Source: Paenibacillus sp. GM2 (lineage in GTDB: Bacteria; Bacillota; Bacilli; Paenibacillales; Paenibacillaceae). From it: 64,000 nucleotides of DNA. Every line of letters begins with the position of its first letter. The stretch's first letter is position 1. The notes beneath the pieces were generated by a model. That model was not told the origin of the DNA and made no database searches. It saw only the letters and a list, made by a program, of their open reading frames with translations. Of this stretch, positions 45,443 to 53,934 are shown piece after piece. The stretch covers positions 526,235-590,234 of the forward strand of contig NZ_LN831278.1 in NCBI RefSeq assembly GCF_900069005.2. The letters run 5' to 3'. A program made the translations under genes and the position numbers.

Positions 45443-47440
45443 ATGGCACGTTATTTTAATGGAAAAGAAGTTGAACTACTCGCGCCGGTGGGGACATTCG
45501 AGATTTTCAAGGAAGTGATTCAAGCCAACTGCGATGCGGTATATTTCGGGGGACCCAGCTTGAACATGCGCCTGATGCGCAAAGGTTATAATTTCACGCG
45601 GGAAGAGATTGTAGAGGCTGCCCAAATCGCACATTCACTAGGTAAAAAAGTATATGTTACGGTGAACAACCTGCTGAATGAAAATGAGCTCGACGAGGCT
45701 CGCGATTACTTAAAATTCCTCGATAGTGCAGGTCCGGACGCCTTGATTGTTCAGGATTTTGCTATTCTGGAATTAATCAAGGAGATGAATCTGTCGCTGA
45801 CAGTCCATTCCTCAGTGATGATGAATGTGCACAATATCGAGATGGTTAAGGCGCTGCAAGACATGGGAGTAACAAGAGTGGTTGCTTCAAGGGAAATGGA
45901 CCTGCAGAACACTCGTTATTTGCAAGCTGCAACGGGGGTTGAGATCGAATATTTCGTTCATGGCGATATGTGTTCGGTGCATGGGGCTAACTGTTATTTC
46001 AGCTCCATGGTGTTCGGGATGAGCAGTAACCGGGGGAAATGCATGAAGCCATGCCGCTGGGATTATCGCATCAAAAAGGATGGATACGTCTATCCTGCCG
46101 AATACCCTCTGGCGGTTAAAGATATGTATATGTATGAGCACATACCTGAGCTGATTCATGGCGGAATCACCTCTTTCAAAATCGAAGGCCGCATGCGTGA
46201 TACCGAATTTGTACTGATGCTGGTCAATGCTTACGGAGACGCGATTGATCGCTATATAGCCGATCCGATTGGGTTCGAACGGACACGGGACTCGAAGCTG
46301 CTCTTCGAGAATCGCAAGCGGGATTTCTCAACGGCTTATGCCTTTGGCAGACCCGGATTATCGAATATTAACAAGCGTTATGAAGGAACAGGCAAGTTCT
46401 ACAGTACGGGCAAAGTATTCAGTACTCCAACTGCCGAGAGAGAACTCAGCGAGAAGCGAGTGGCCGATATCCGCGGTAAATTGGCAGAGGTGCGCAAACC
46501 CTCGAAGGCGGCAGCCGAAGTATCGGTTCATGTGAACAATATGGCTCAAGCTAAGGCGGCGCTTACAGCAGGTGCGGATCATATTTACTTGTCGGGAGAT
46601 GTATTTGAACCGGATCATGCCTTTACTAAAGCGGAAATCCATGAATTGGCCGAGAGCAAAGGCAAGGCGAAGATCTATCTCTGCTTGCCGCGTATGATGG
46701 ATGAACTGCAATTCGAAATGTATGCAGGATTAATTGCTGGCGACCGGTTGCCTATCGATGGCATTATGGTCACAAATCTCGGTGCTATCCATAAATTTGC
46801 GAACGCGGGATACCCATTGATTGGGGACTTCAATCTGAATGTCTATAACCGTATTTCGGCCGAGTTCTACCATCGGCTTGGAGTAGAGCGGCTGACGGCA
46901 TCGATGGAGCTGCCGTTGAACGATCTGGCCGCATTGCTGGATCATACGGAACTTCCAATCGAGGCGATCGTGCATGGTTCTCCAGCGATGATGTATATGG
47001 AACATGATCTGTACGAGAACACTGAGATATTCCAGCCAATCGGCGAGGAAGAGAACCATTTTGTGAGCAACAATATTCTCGTGATGAAGACGGATAAGGG
47101 CGAGAATCCGGTATATCGTGATGTGTACGGCCGTTGCCATCTGATGATGGCTAAAGAGCTGAACCTGATGCCGGTTGTTCGTGAGCTGATTGAAGCAGGG
47201 CTTTCTGTATTCCGGATTGAAGGAGCCACCTACAGGCCAGAGCAATTGCAGCGGATTGTCAGCGCATATAAAGCTGCCATTGCCAATCCGGATACATCAG
47301 AAACGCGCTTCGCCGAAATGAGTCCGGTATATGCCGGTTACACATTGGGAGCTCTGCAATTTGATGGCGGGGATATTGGCAAGAGTCGCGGAATGGAAGA
47401 TACGAACGCGACAGCGCAGCAGGAGCCAGCCTCGGTCTAG
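45443..47440 (+). CDS. U32 family protein with Fe-S cysteines
   Basis: 665 residues. The first half is a U32 barrel (ELLAPVGTFEIFKEVI...AVYFGG) with four cysteines C177, C184, C200 and C204 (CxxxxxxC, 15 residues, CxxxC) as in U32 proteins that hold a 4Fe-4S cluster. The second half has another barrel-like region. Members of the family act in RNA hydroxylation (RlhA) and in oxygen-independent quinone hydroxylation (UbiU/UbiV). Position in an operon with a quinone prenyltransferase makes a quinone role attractive, but this is inference. It is not likely to be a true protease. Confidence 0.8.
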   Translation: MARYFNGKEVELLAPVGTFEIFKEVIQANCDAVYFGGPSLNMRLMRKGYNFTREEIVEAAQIAHSLGKKVYVTVNNLLNENELDEARDYLKFLDSAGPDALIVQDFAILELIKEMNLSLTVHSSVMMNVHNIEMVKALQDMGVTRVVASREMDLQNTRYLQAATGVEIEYFVHGDMCSVHGANCYFSSMVFGMSSNRGKCMKPCRWDYRIKKDGYVYPAEYPLAVKDMYMYEHIPELIHGGITSFKIEGRMRDTEFVLMLVNAYGDAIDRYIADPIGFERTRDSKLLFENRKRDFSTAYAFGRPGLSNINKRYEGTGKFYSTGKVFSTPTAERELSEKRVADIRGKLAEVRKPSKAAAEVSVHVNNMAQAKAALTAGADHIYLSGDVFEPDHAFTKAEIHELAESKGKAKIYLCLPRMMDELQFEMYAGLIAGDRLPIDGIMVTNLGAIHKFANAGYPLIGDFNLNVYNRISAEFYHRLGVERLTASMELPLNDLAALLDHTELPIEAIVHGSPAMMYMEHDLYENTEIFQPIGEEENHFVSNNILVMKTDKGENPVYRDVYGRCHLMMAKELNLMPVVRELIEAGLSVFRIEGATYRPEQLQRIVSAYKAAIANPDTSETRFAEMSPVYAGYTLGALQFDGGDIGKSRGMEDTNATAQQEPASV

Positions 47441-47491
47441 GAAATCCGACGGAATTTATGAGAAAATTTTCACAATTTATTCAAAGTTTTG

Positions 47492-47525
47492 AGAGGCGTG
47501 ACCCAATGTGACTTTCTGAACGCCT
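47492..47525 (+). repeat. Intergenic hairpin before the aminotransferase gene
   Basis: GAGGCGT and ACGCCTC arms enclose 20 bases. There is no T-run. It could be an attenuator or RNA-processing site inside the long operon. Confidence 0.35.
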
Positions 47526-47566
47526 CATATAGAAGTGAGAGATCAAATCGGAAGGGGTATGAAAGT

Positions 47567-48856
47567 ATGCATCAATATATCGGACCAGAGGGTGTTCTGG
47601 ACAAACGCAGACAATATTTCTATCCTTGCACGGGCTATTTCTACCGCAATCCGCCGCAGATTGTCAAAGGCGAGATGCAATATTTATACGGGCATGATGG
47701 CAAACGATATACCGATTTTTTTGCCGGTGTATCGGTCTGTGCCAGTGGACACTGCAACCCTGAGATTGCTGCACGTACTGCTGAACAAATGAAGACACTG
47801 CAGCATACATGTACGCTGTATTTGACCCAGCCGAACGTCGATCTTGCGGAGCGTCTGTCCGAAGTGCTTCCTGGCCAGCTGCGCAGAACCTTCTTGGTGA
47901 ACAGCGGCTCGGAAGCGAATGAAGGCGCGATGCTGCTGGCCCGTCTCCATACCGGACGGAAGGGCTTCATCGCACTGGAGCAGAGCCTGCACGGTCGTAC
48001 GTATTTGACGATGAGCGTAACCGGACTGAGCATGTGGCGGGCTGACCCGCAATTAGCGCAGCCGGGCGCAGAGGAGGTAACCTTCATTCCTCGTCCTTAT
48101 GAATATGGAATTAGTCTTGATGAGGCGGCCCGTCGTTCAATCGACGCTTTGAAGACTGTTCTGGCCGAGAAGGGCGATACGATCGCGGCCATGCTCGTAG
48201 AACCGATTCAAGGCAATGGCGGGATCATCGTGCCCCCAGACTGGTATTTCCCTGAAGTGAAGACCCTGCTGGAGCAATATGGTGTGTTGATGATTGATGA
48301 TGAAATTCAGACCGGGTTTGGCCGAACGGGTGAAATGTTCGCGATGAGCCGCTGGGGCGTTGTTCCGGACATTATCACCATGGCCAAAGCGCTGGGCAGC
48401 GGCATCCCGATCGCAGCGTTTGCTTCTACAGATGAGATTGCTGCAAGCTTTACACGTCCGTCGGCTTCTACATTTGGCGGCAACCCGGTATCGTCTGTAA
48501 CCGGTCTGGCTGTGCTCGACTATATTGAAGCCAATCATATGGCAGAGCATTCGCTGAAGCTTGGAGAACAGCTTCTGACAGGACTGAAGCAGCTTGCTGA
48601 GCAGTATGCAGACCTATCGGATGTGCGCGGAGCCGGCCTCATGATCGGGGCTGAGTTATGTGCTGACGAGCCGGCACGAGGTGCTGTTCTCGTTGATGAG
48701 GTGCTTGAGGAAATGAAGGACCGCGGCTTCATTATCGGCAAGAATGGGGTGCACCGCAACGTTTTGGCCTTCCAGCCACCGCTTGTGATTACAGCGCAGG
48801 ATGTTGAAGAAATGCTTAACGCATTGCGTTCTTCACTGCGGGTTGCATTGAGCTAG
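47567..48856 (+). CDS. Class III PLP-dependent aminotransferase
   Basis: 429 residues from the ATG at 47567 behind GGAAGGGG; an upstream in-frame start is less well placed. The family marks are NSGSEANEGAMLLAR (PLP phosphate contacts), MLVEPIQGNGG, LMIDDEIQTGFGRTG and the PLP lysine in TMAKALGSG. Closest in style to alanine-glyoxylate or 4-aminobutyrate aminotransferases. Its place between the U32 gene and dmkA in the EET operon is unexpected; the substrate is unknown. Confidence 0.85.
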   Translation: MHQYIGPEGVLDKRRQYFYPCTGYFYRNPPQIVKGEMQYLYGHDGKRYTDFFAGVSVCASGHCNPEIAARTAEQMKTLQHTCTLYLTQPNVDLAERLSEVLPGQLRRTFLVNSGSEANEGAMLLARLHTGRKGFIALEQSLHGRTYLTMSVTGLSMWRADPQLAQPGAEEVTFIPRPYEYGISLDEAARRSIDALKTVLAEKGDTIAAMLVEPIQGNGGIIVPPDWYFPEVKTLLEQYGVLMIDDEIQTGFGRTGEMFAMSRWGVVPDIITMAKALGSGIPIAAFASTDEIAASFTRPSASTFGGNPVSSVTGLAVLDYIEANHMAEHSLKLGEQLLTGLKQLAEQYADLSDVRGAGLMIGAELCADEPARGAVLVDEVLEEMKDRGFIIGKNGVHRNVLAFQPPLVITAQDVEEMLNALRSSLRVALS

Positions 48857-48865
48857 AGTCAGGAA

Positions 48866-48915
48866 ATATTCCATTTCGTATCATGGCGCTCTTGTTGGCG
48901 CACGTTATGGAATAT
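48866..48915 (+). repeat. Intergenic hairpin before dmkA
   Basis: ATATTCCAT (48866-48874) and ATGGAATAT (48907-48915) form a 9-bp stem with an inner GCGC...GCGC pair. No T-run follows, so read-through into dmkA is likely. Confidence 0.4.
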
Positions 48916-48932
48916 GAGGGGGAGTGAACATT

Positions 48933-49805
48933 ATGGAGTACGCCAGAAAAATCGGCTCAAAGATTAAACTGTATGGGGAACTGGTGATGTTCTCGCATAC
49001 CCTGTTCTCGCTGCCGTTTGCCATCATCTCCATGATATGGGCCGCTGAGGGGCTTCCTTCCAGCCGTATCATACTTTGGGGACTGATTGCATTAATAGCT
49101 GCCAGAAACGGGGCAAATGCCTTCAATCGCGTCGTAGACCGTGTCTTTGATGAGCAGAATCCGAGAACAGCGCATCGCCATTTGCCAAGAAGGCTGCTTG
49201 ATGCCAAGGAAGTTCTGGTGTTTGTCGTTGTCAATTACGCTATTTTTATATTTGCTGCCGCAATGCTGAATACGCTCTGCTTTATTTTATCGCCGGTAGC
49301 TATCTTTCTGATCTCATCGTATTCATATACGAAGCGATTTACATTTCTCAGCCATCTGTACCTTGGCTTCTCTATCGCTTCAGCGCCAATCGGAGCCTGG
49401 TTTGCCGTGACCGGGAAGTTCGCCTTTACCCCGTTCATTCTCGGGACAGTCGTGATGTTATGGATCGCCGGGTTCGATATTATTTACGGCTCGCAGGATA
49501 TCGACTTTGACCGCAGCCATGGGCTATGGTCGATTCCGAGCTTCTTCGGTCTGAAAAATGGGTTGCGAATTGCCGCCGGTCTCCATGCCATTATGGTGCT
49601 GCTGCTCATTGCCTTGATCCCGATCCGCCATTTAAGCTGGCTATATATACTCGGGATCGTCATCGCGATCGCGCTGCTCATGGTAGAGCATAAGATCATT
49701 AAGCCGTCGAACCGGAAGCGGATGAACATCGCGTCTTATAACCTGAATCAGGTCATCAGCATGGTTATTTTGTTCTGTACGATGGGGGACTTTTTCTTGC
49801 TGTAG
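48933..49805 (+). CDS. dmkA: UbiA-type quinone prenyltransferase (DmkA-like)
   Basis: 290 residues from ATG 48933, 8 bases after GAGGGGGAG; a GTG at 48924 is the alternative. Eight or nine membrane helices are visible. Both Asp-rich motifs that bind the prenyl diphosphate are present: NRVVDRVFD (NxxxDxxxD) and YGSQDIDFD. It joins a polyprenyl chain to an aromatic acid such as dihydroxynaphthoate. In EET loci the copy called DmkA makes a dedicated demethylmenaquinone. It ends the plus-strand operon and has a terminator shared with dmkB. Confidence 0.85.
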   Translation: MEYARKIGSKIKLYGELVMFSHTLFSLPFAIISMIWAAEGLPSSRIILWGLIALIAARNGANAFNRVVDRVFDEQNPRTAHRHLPRRLLDAKEVLVFVVVNYAIFIFAAAMLNTLCFILSPVAIFLISSYSYTKRFTFLSHLYLGFSIASAPIGAWFAVTGKFAFTPFILGTVVMLWIAGFDIIYGSQDIDFDRSHGLWSIPSFFGLKNGLRIAAGLHAIMVLLLIALIPIRHLSWLYILGIVIAIALLMVEHKIIKPSNRKRMNIASYNLNQVISMVILFCTMGDFFLL

Positions 49806-49824
49806 ATACGATGCAGTGAAAACC

Positions 49825-49870
49825 AAAAAGCGGATTTCCTTATGTATTACATGAAGGAAATCCGCTTTTT
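49825..49870. terminator. Bidirectional terminator between dmkA and dmkB
   Basis: A 16-bp perfect stem (arms start AAAAGCGGATTTCC and end GGAAATCCGCTTTT) has runs of A before and T after, serving both convergent operons. Confidence 0.88.
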
Positions 49871-49908
49871 AATTTTAGAAACTTGATGAATGGGACACTT
49901 ACCTAGTA

Positions 49909-50889
49909 TTAGTGATCTCGACCGCCGAAGTAGCGAAGAAGGACTTGCAGATCCTTGTGAGCCGGATATTCGCTTAATTGATCGATTATGTCAGCGGCCT
50001 CGTCGAGGTAGCGATTGCTCAGCTGCTCCGTCTTAGCCAGCGCATCGGACTGCTGAATGGCAGTGATGACGGGATCGATCAAGTGAGGCGAAGTATCGGC
50101 AGACACGGCTCTTATCATCGGGGCGAGAGCTTCATTCTGAAGAGCGAACAACACTGGCAGTGTAACCTGACCATGCCGCAGATCGCTTCCGGCAGGCTTG
50201 CCAAGCTTTTCGGAAGATTGAGTAAAGTCAAGAATATCATCGCGAATCTGGAATGAGATGCCGAGCTTCTCTCCGAAGCTGTAAAGCAAATCAGCCGTAA
50301 CATCATCCGCACCGGCGGCGAGAGCACCGATCCGAAGGCAGGCAGCCATAAGCTGCGCTGTCTTATTCTTTGATTTCTCGATGTATTCTTCGATGGTAAC
50401 CCCATAATCGTATAAATGAGTCAATTGCTGATATTCACCTATGCATAGCTGAGTCGTAACTAAGGAGGACAGATCGTAAGCATATCGCTCACGTTCTGCG
50501 GAATATGTAGAGATCAACTCTACGACTCGCGCCGACATATAATTGCCAACATGCAGCGCCTCATTGACGCCAAGTGTAACGTGAAGTGCTGGTTGGCCGC
50601 GCCTTAGCGGTGAATTATCGATGATATCATCGTGGATTAATGAAGCGGCATGAATAAATTCGGCTGCTGCTGCCAGCTGCCAGATCTTACGCTTATCCTG
50701 AGGTTTGCCGAATCGGCTACCGACAATGACCATTAAAGGGCGAACTCGCTTGCCACCGGAGCGCAGTTGGCCGATAATGCTCTGCGCCAGCATCGAGGAG
50801 CGTGGAACGTCACTGTCGTATTTGACGATGTTCTGGATCTCACGGTCTACCGCCCGCAGCGAGATACCTAATGCCTCATCAAGCTTCAT
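49909..50889 (-). CDS. dmkB: Long-chain polyprenyl diphosphate synthase (DmkB-like)
   Basis: 326 residues from the ATG at 50889 behind GAGGAGAGG. Both Asp-rich motifs are present: HDDIID with the following NSPLRRG, and RDDILDF. Residues before the first motif are small (HAASLIH), which favours long products such as heptaprenyl. It supplies the chain for DmkA. A HepS-like gene lies directly upstream, so the enzyme may be a heterodimer. Confidence 0.85.
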   Translation of the reverse strand: MKLDEALGISLRAVDREIQNIVKYDSDVPRSSMLAQSIIGQLRSGGKRVRPLMVIVGSRFGKPQDKRKIWQLAAAAEFIHAASLIHDDIIDNSPLRRGQPALHVTLGVNEALHVGNYMSARVVELISTYSAERERYAYDLSSLVTTQLCIGEYQQLTHLYDYGVTIEEYIEKSKNKTAQLMAACLRIGALAAGADDVTADLLYSFGEKLGISFQIRDDILDFTQSSEKLGKPAGSDLRHGQVTLPVLFALQNEALAPMIRAVSADTSPHLIDPVITAIQQSDALAKTEQLSNRYLDEAADIIDQLSEYPAHKDLQVLLRYFGGRDH

Positions 50890-50947
50890 GATGATCCTCT
50901 CCTCTGAGTGAAAATACATCTTGCCGCAGCAAGGAGGGCAACCAAGA

Positions 50948-51397
50948 TTAGATCGCTTGGATCGCTCTGGCACAATTCCCTTCGAGCTGCAGGAACCATT
51001 CCCAGCCTTCGATCAGCAGCATATCTTTGGGAATCCCTTCTACATGTTTGATTTGAATCCGCTTAACAATGGGGGCCAAATGGGTGAGAAGGTCGAACTC
51101 CTCCCACTTCAGGCATAATTGGACATACAGACTATATAGATAGTCGCCGTTCAGTACTTTGCGCGTTAGCATCTCGCCGGTACAGCCGTCAGAGGCTGCA
51201 TGGCTCTGAAGAGCGAACTTGATTGCGATGTAAATAGACAAGTGACGCTGCTTGCGGACAGGAGTGAGTTCGTACTGATCCAGAACTCTGACCATAGGCA
51301 GAATGTCTTCTTGTCGTAATTCGAGGCGAATGCCAGATTCGGGCGAAATTTCACCCTGCAACAAAAGACAAGCATCTTGAACGAGCTTCGTTTCCAT
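50948..51397 (-). CDS. HepS-like polyprenyl synthase small subunit
   Basis: 149 residues from the ATG at 51397, with AGGAG 8 bases upstream. The segment NGDYLYSLYVQLCLKWEEFDLLTHLAPIV is split by charge and matches the helix pattern of heptaprenyl diphosphate synthase component 1 (GDYxxALY). The protein is helical and has no catalytic Asp motif, as in HepS. It is about half to two thirds of the usual HepS length. It lies 58 bases before dmkB in the same direction. The call is moderate and depends on this motif and context. Confidence 0.6.
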   Translation of the reverse strand: METKLVQDACLLLQGEISPESGIRLELRQEDILPMVRVLDQYELTPVRKQRHLSIYIAIKFALQSHAASDGCTGEMLTRKVLNGDYLYSLYVQLCLKWEEFDLLTHLAPIVKRIQIKHVEGIPKDMLLIEGWEWFLQLEGNCARAIQAI

Positions 51398-51414
51398 AGG
51401 GCACACTCCTTAAA

Positions 51415-51751
51415 GAGGTTGTTCAAAAAGTCCACTTTTAATAAGAAAACCAGATCGAAGTCAGTTCAAGAAAAAAGCGACCGCGATATATAAGATAGGC
51501 TTTCTTGCGATATAGAATTCCATCAGCACAGCTGGATGACTTATAAAGTCTATATCTAATACGAAGCAAAGCGGGAAGCGTTACCGGCATCGAATCTTGA
51601 ATTTCGCTGGGCCTAAGCATATGCTTACGAAGTTGTTATGTTTCCTCTGGAAACATTTCAAGTGCTTACGTACAAACTACGCAGGCTCTGCTCCTCAGTC
51701 CCTAGCATCATCCAACCTTCTCGGTGCTGATAATGGGCCTCTTTGAACACT
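51415..51751. repeat. MITE-like repeat R4 (long form)
   Basis: The left end is GGTTGTTCAAAAAGTCCAC, then AATAAGAAAACCAGATCGAAG. The right end is CTTTGAACAC. The interior has the ATATAGAATTCC...TCTATAT segment, CGGCATCGAATCTTGAA and TCTGCTCCTCAGTC, in the same order as R1 50 kb away. It lies just upstream of the HepS-like gene, whose promoter may lie within it. Confidence 0.75.
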
Positions 51752-51798
51752 CGCTTAAATAGCAGGTAAGATTGCAGGGAGCTTGACACCGACTTGGC

Positions 51799-51817
51799 AT
51801 ACTCCAGCTTGGAGTAT
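51799..51817. promoter_or_regulatory. Small perfect palindrome
   Basis: ATACTCCA-GCT-TGGAGTAT looks like an operator for a dimeric regulator. It lies between R4 and the ndh2 terminator. No promoter can be tied to it with confidence. Nothing else is seen in 51752-51929. Confidence 0.35.
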
Positions 51818-51924
51818 ATATAACAGCAACATCGTTATCATGTAAGTAAGCTAGACACTTAGATAGGAAATTATGCAGGGAAATGCCATGATCAGTTAGG
51901 TGAATCCATTGGATAAAGCGATGT

Positions 51925-51966
51925 TAAAAATTAGAGTAATGTACGGCAGGCGCACATTACTCTAAT
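51925..51966 (-). terminator. Terminator after ndh2
   Basis: ATTAGAGTAATGT and ACATTACTCTAAT form a perfect 13-bp stem with an 11-base loop. A TTTTTAA run follows on the minus strand. Confidence 0.85.
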
Positions 51967-52001
51967 ACGAACTATTGCTTGCTATTGCTGATTAAGGAAG
52001 A

Positions 52002-53879
52002 TCAGTCCGTATATAGATACCATCTACGAACGAGCGGGATCTTCTTCCATTGTTTCTTAAGCCATGGGAGAACATAGTAGTCGAGACCGAACATGCTGCC
52101 GGAACCACCAATCAGAGCAACGCCTGCAGTCATGTACCACAGCATTTCTGTCGAAGCCATGCTGGAGGACCAGATCATAACGCCCAGGCCAACCGTGACT
52201 GCCGACGATACAGCGGTGAACAGGCCGAGGATGAGGCAAATGCCGATCCCAATTTCTGCAAACACCATGAAGAATTGGAATACGGTAGCTAATGCAGTAT
52301 AACCGCCATCCGAAGTGTAGAAGAAAATATCCATGAACCAGTTCACAATAGATTTGATGAAATCCGGTACCGGCAGAGCCGTGACTGCAGTCGAAGCACT
52401 TTCTACAGCGGATGCTGCGGATTGGGCATCTACGGTTTGGGTTACTGCGCCTGCGGCTTCACTTGCGGCAGATACTGCGTCGCCAGCCTTGGTGGAAGCA
52501 GGGATCAGGAAGATGTTGTTCGGATCCTTGAGGATCTTAGGCAGCTTATCAATACCTTCTTCCAGCCATTTGTAGCCTACGAAGATGCGCAGCGGCAAGA
52601 GCCAGAAGTTCGGCGACCGCTTGGAGAAGTGTCCGCCCACAAAGCTTCTGCGATTGTTCACATGGAAGAACTCGTGCATCATATAAGTCCATACTTTGTT
52701 AAAACCGCATACGGTGAACAAATAGTACATATTGATCATGTGCTTGAAAAACATAGCCAGGAATCCGCTAACCATGAACATCTTGTTCGGCATGCCGACA
52801 TTCGCTACGCCGTAACGGCTGCCGATACATACCATCGTACCGTGGAAGCCAGGTTTGTAGGATTTCTTCGGTTTGTTATGCACATCAGCATAAATGTTGT
52901 GAGCAATTACCGGTGCTGCTTGCTCGGCGTTCTCAACCATCTGTGGTACAGGGCGAGTCTCGCCTTCCGGAATATAGAAGATATTGTCCCCTACGATGTA
53001 GACATTTTCATGATCTACGCTTTGAAGCTTGTCGTTCGTAACGATCCGTTTACGGCCTTCTTGCTTCACATCAAGCTTGCCGACGAGCTCAGAACCTTCA
53101 ACGCCAGCGGTCCATACGATGGTGTCCGCTTCAAGTTCTTTATCGCCCAGAACAACACTGGATGGTTTAACGCCTGTGATCTTAGCGCTTGTAACGATAT
53201 CAACGTTCATCTTCTGCAGACGTTTAGCTGCTTTTTCGATCAGCTTATCCGGAAGGATAGGCAGGATCTTTGGAGCCATATCGGCAACAGTAAGCTTAAC
53301 CTCGCTAGGATCAATGAAGAATTCCTTGCAGAGCTCATCGCGGAACTCCGCCAATTCACCGATCAGTTCCACACCGGTAAACCCGGCACCCACAACGATG
53401 AAGGAGAGCATTTTTTTCCGTTTGGCAGCATTCGTCTCTTTAGCAGCTTCGCTGAACATGCGGCGAACTTGATCTTTCAGACGAACGGCATCCTCATAGG
53501 ACCACAATGTGAGGGAATGCTCTTCAGCGCCTGGAATGCCGAAGAAGGTAGGCTTACAACCAGTACCGATGACGAGATAATCGTATTTGTAGGTGTTGTT
53601 AGCCGAGTGAAGCTGTTTGGCATTGAAATCGATGCTGTCGATGGAATCGAGCACGACATCTACTTTTTGGCCTTGGAAGATTTTCTTCAGCTCAATTTTT
53701 ACCGAATCTTCTGGAGCCCGGTTTGCTGCAACTTCATGCAATTCAGTTAGCAGAGTGTGGTAAGGATTGCGATCGATCAGTTGGATCTCAACATCTTTAT
53801 CTTTCTTGAACAGTTTCGCAAGATGTTTGGATGTCGTAACGCCGCCGTAACCGCCGCCAAGAACGACAATTTTCTTCAA
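52002..53879 (-). CDS. ndh2: Type II NADH dehydrogenase with C-terminal membrane domain
   Basis: 625 residues from TTG at 53879 (AGAAGG 8 bases upstream); a GTG at 53888 in the same frame would add three residues. The FAD-binding GGGYGG near the N-terminus and the NADH-binding VVGAGFTGVE are intact. After about 430 residues a membrane domain follows with several helices, among them one near the end with GVALIGGSGS. Ordinary NDH-2 lacks this extension; it marks the Ndh2 of flavin-based EET loci. The enzyme passes electrons from NADH to quinone at the membrane. It follows pplA by 55 bases. Confidence 0.9.
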   Translation of the reverse strand: MKKIVVLGGGYGGVTTSKHLAKLFKKDKDVEIQLIDRNPYHTLLTELHEVAANRAPEDSVKIELKKIFQGQKVDVVLDSIDSIDFNAKQLHSANNTYKYDYLVIGTGCKPTFFGIPGAEEHSLTLWSYEDAVRLKDQVRRMFSEAAKETNAAKRKKMLSFIVVGAGFTGVELIGELAEFRDELCKEFFIDPSEVKLTVADMAPKILPILPDKLIEKAAKRLQKMNVDIVTSAKITGVKPSSVVLGDKELEADTIVWTAGVEGSELVGKLDVKQEGRKRIVTNDKLQSVDHENVYIVGDNIFYIPEGETRPVPQMVENAEQAAPVIAHNIYADVHNKPKKSYKPGFHGTMVCIGSRYGVANVGMPNKMFMVSGFLAMFFKHMINMYYLFTVCGFNKVWTYMMHEFFHVNNRRSFVGGHFSKRSPNFWLLPLRIFVGYKWLEEGIDKLPKILKDPNNIFLIPASTKAGDAVSAASEAAGAVTQTVDAQSAASAVESASTAVTALPVPDFIKSIVNWFMDIFFYTSDGGYTALATVFQFFMVFAEIGIGICLILGLFTAVSSAVTVGLGVMIWSSSMASTEMLWYMTAGVALIGGSGSMFGLDYYVLPWLKKQWKKIPLVRRWYLYTD

Positions 53880-53934
53880 AAGGGTCACCTTCTTATATAG
53901 TAATTAATCGCACAAGGCGAATTGTTGCATTGCC

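Noticed and set aside
52422..53750. 442-codon plus-strand frame opposite ndh2
   Set aside because: It lies fully within a well-supported gene on the other strand, and its product has no recognisable domain.
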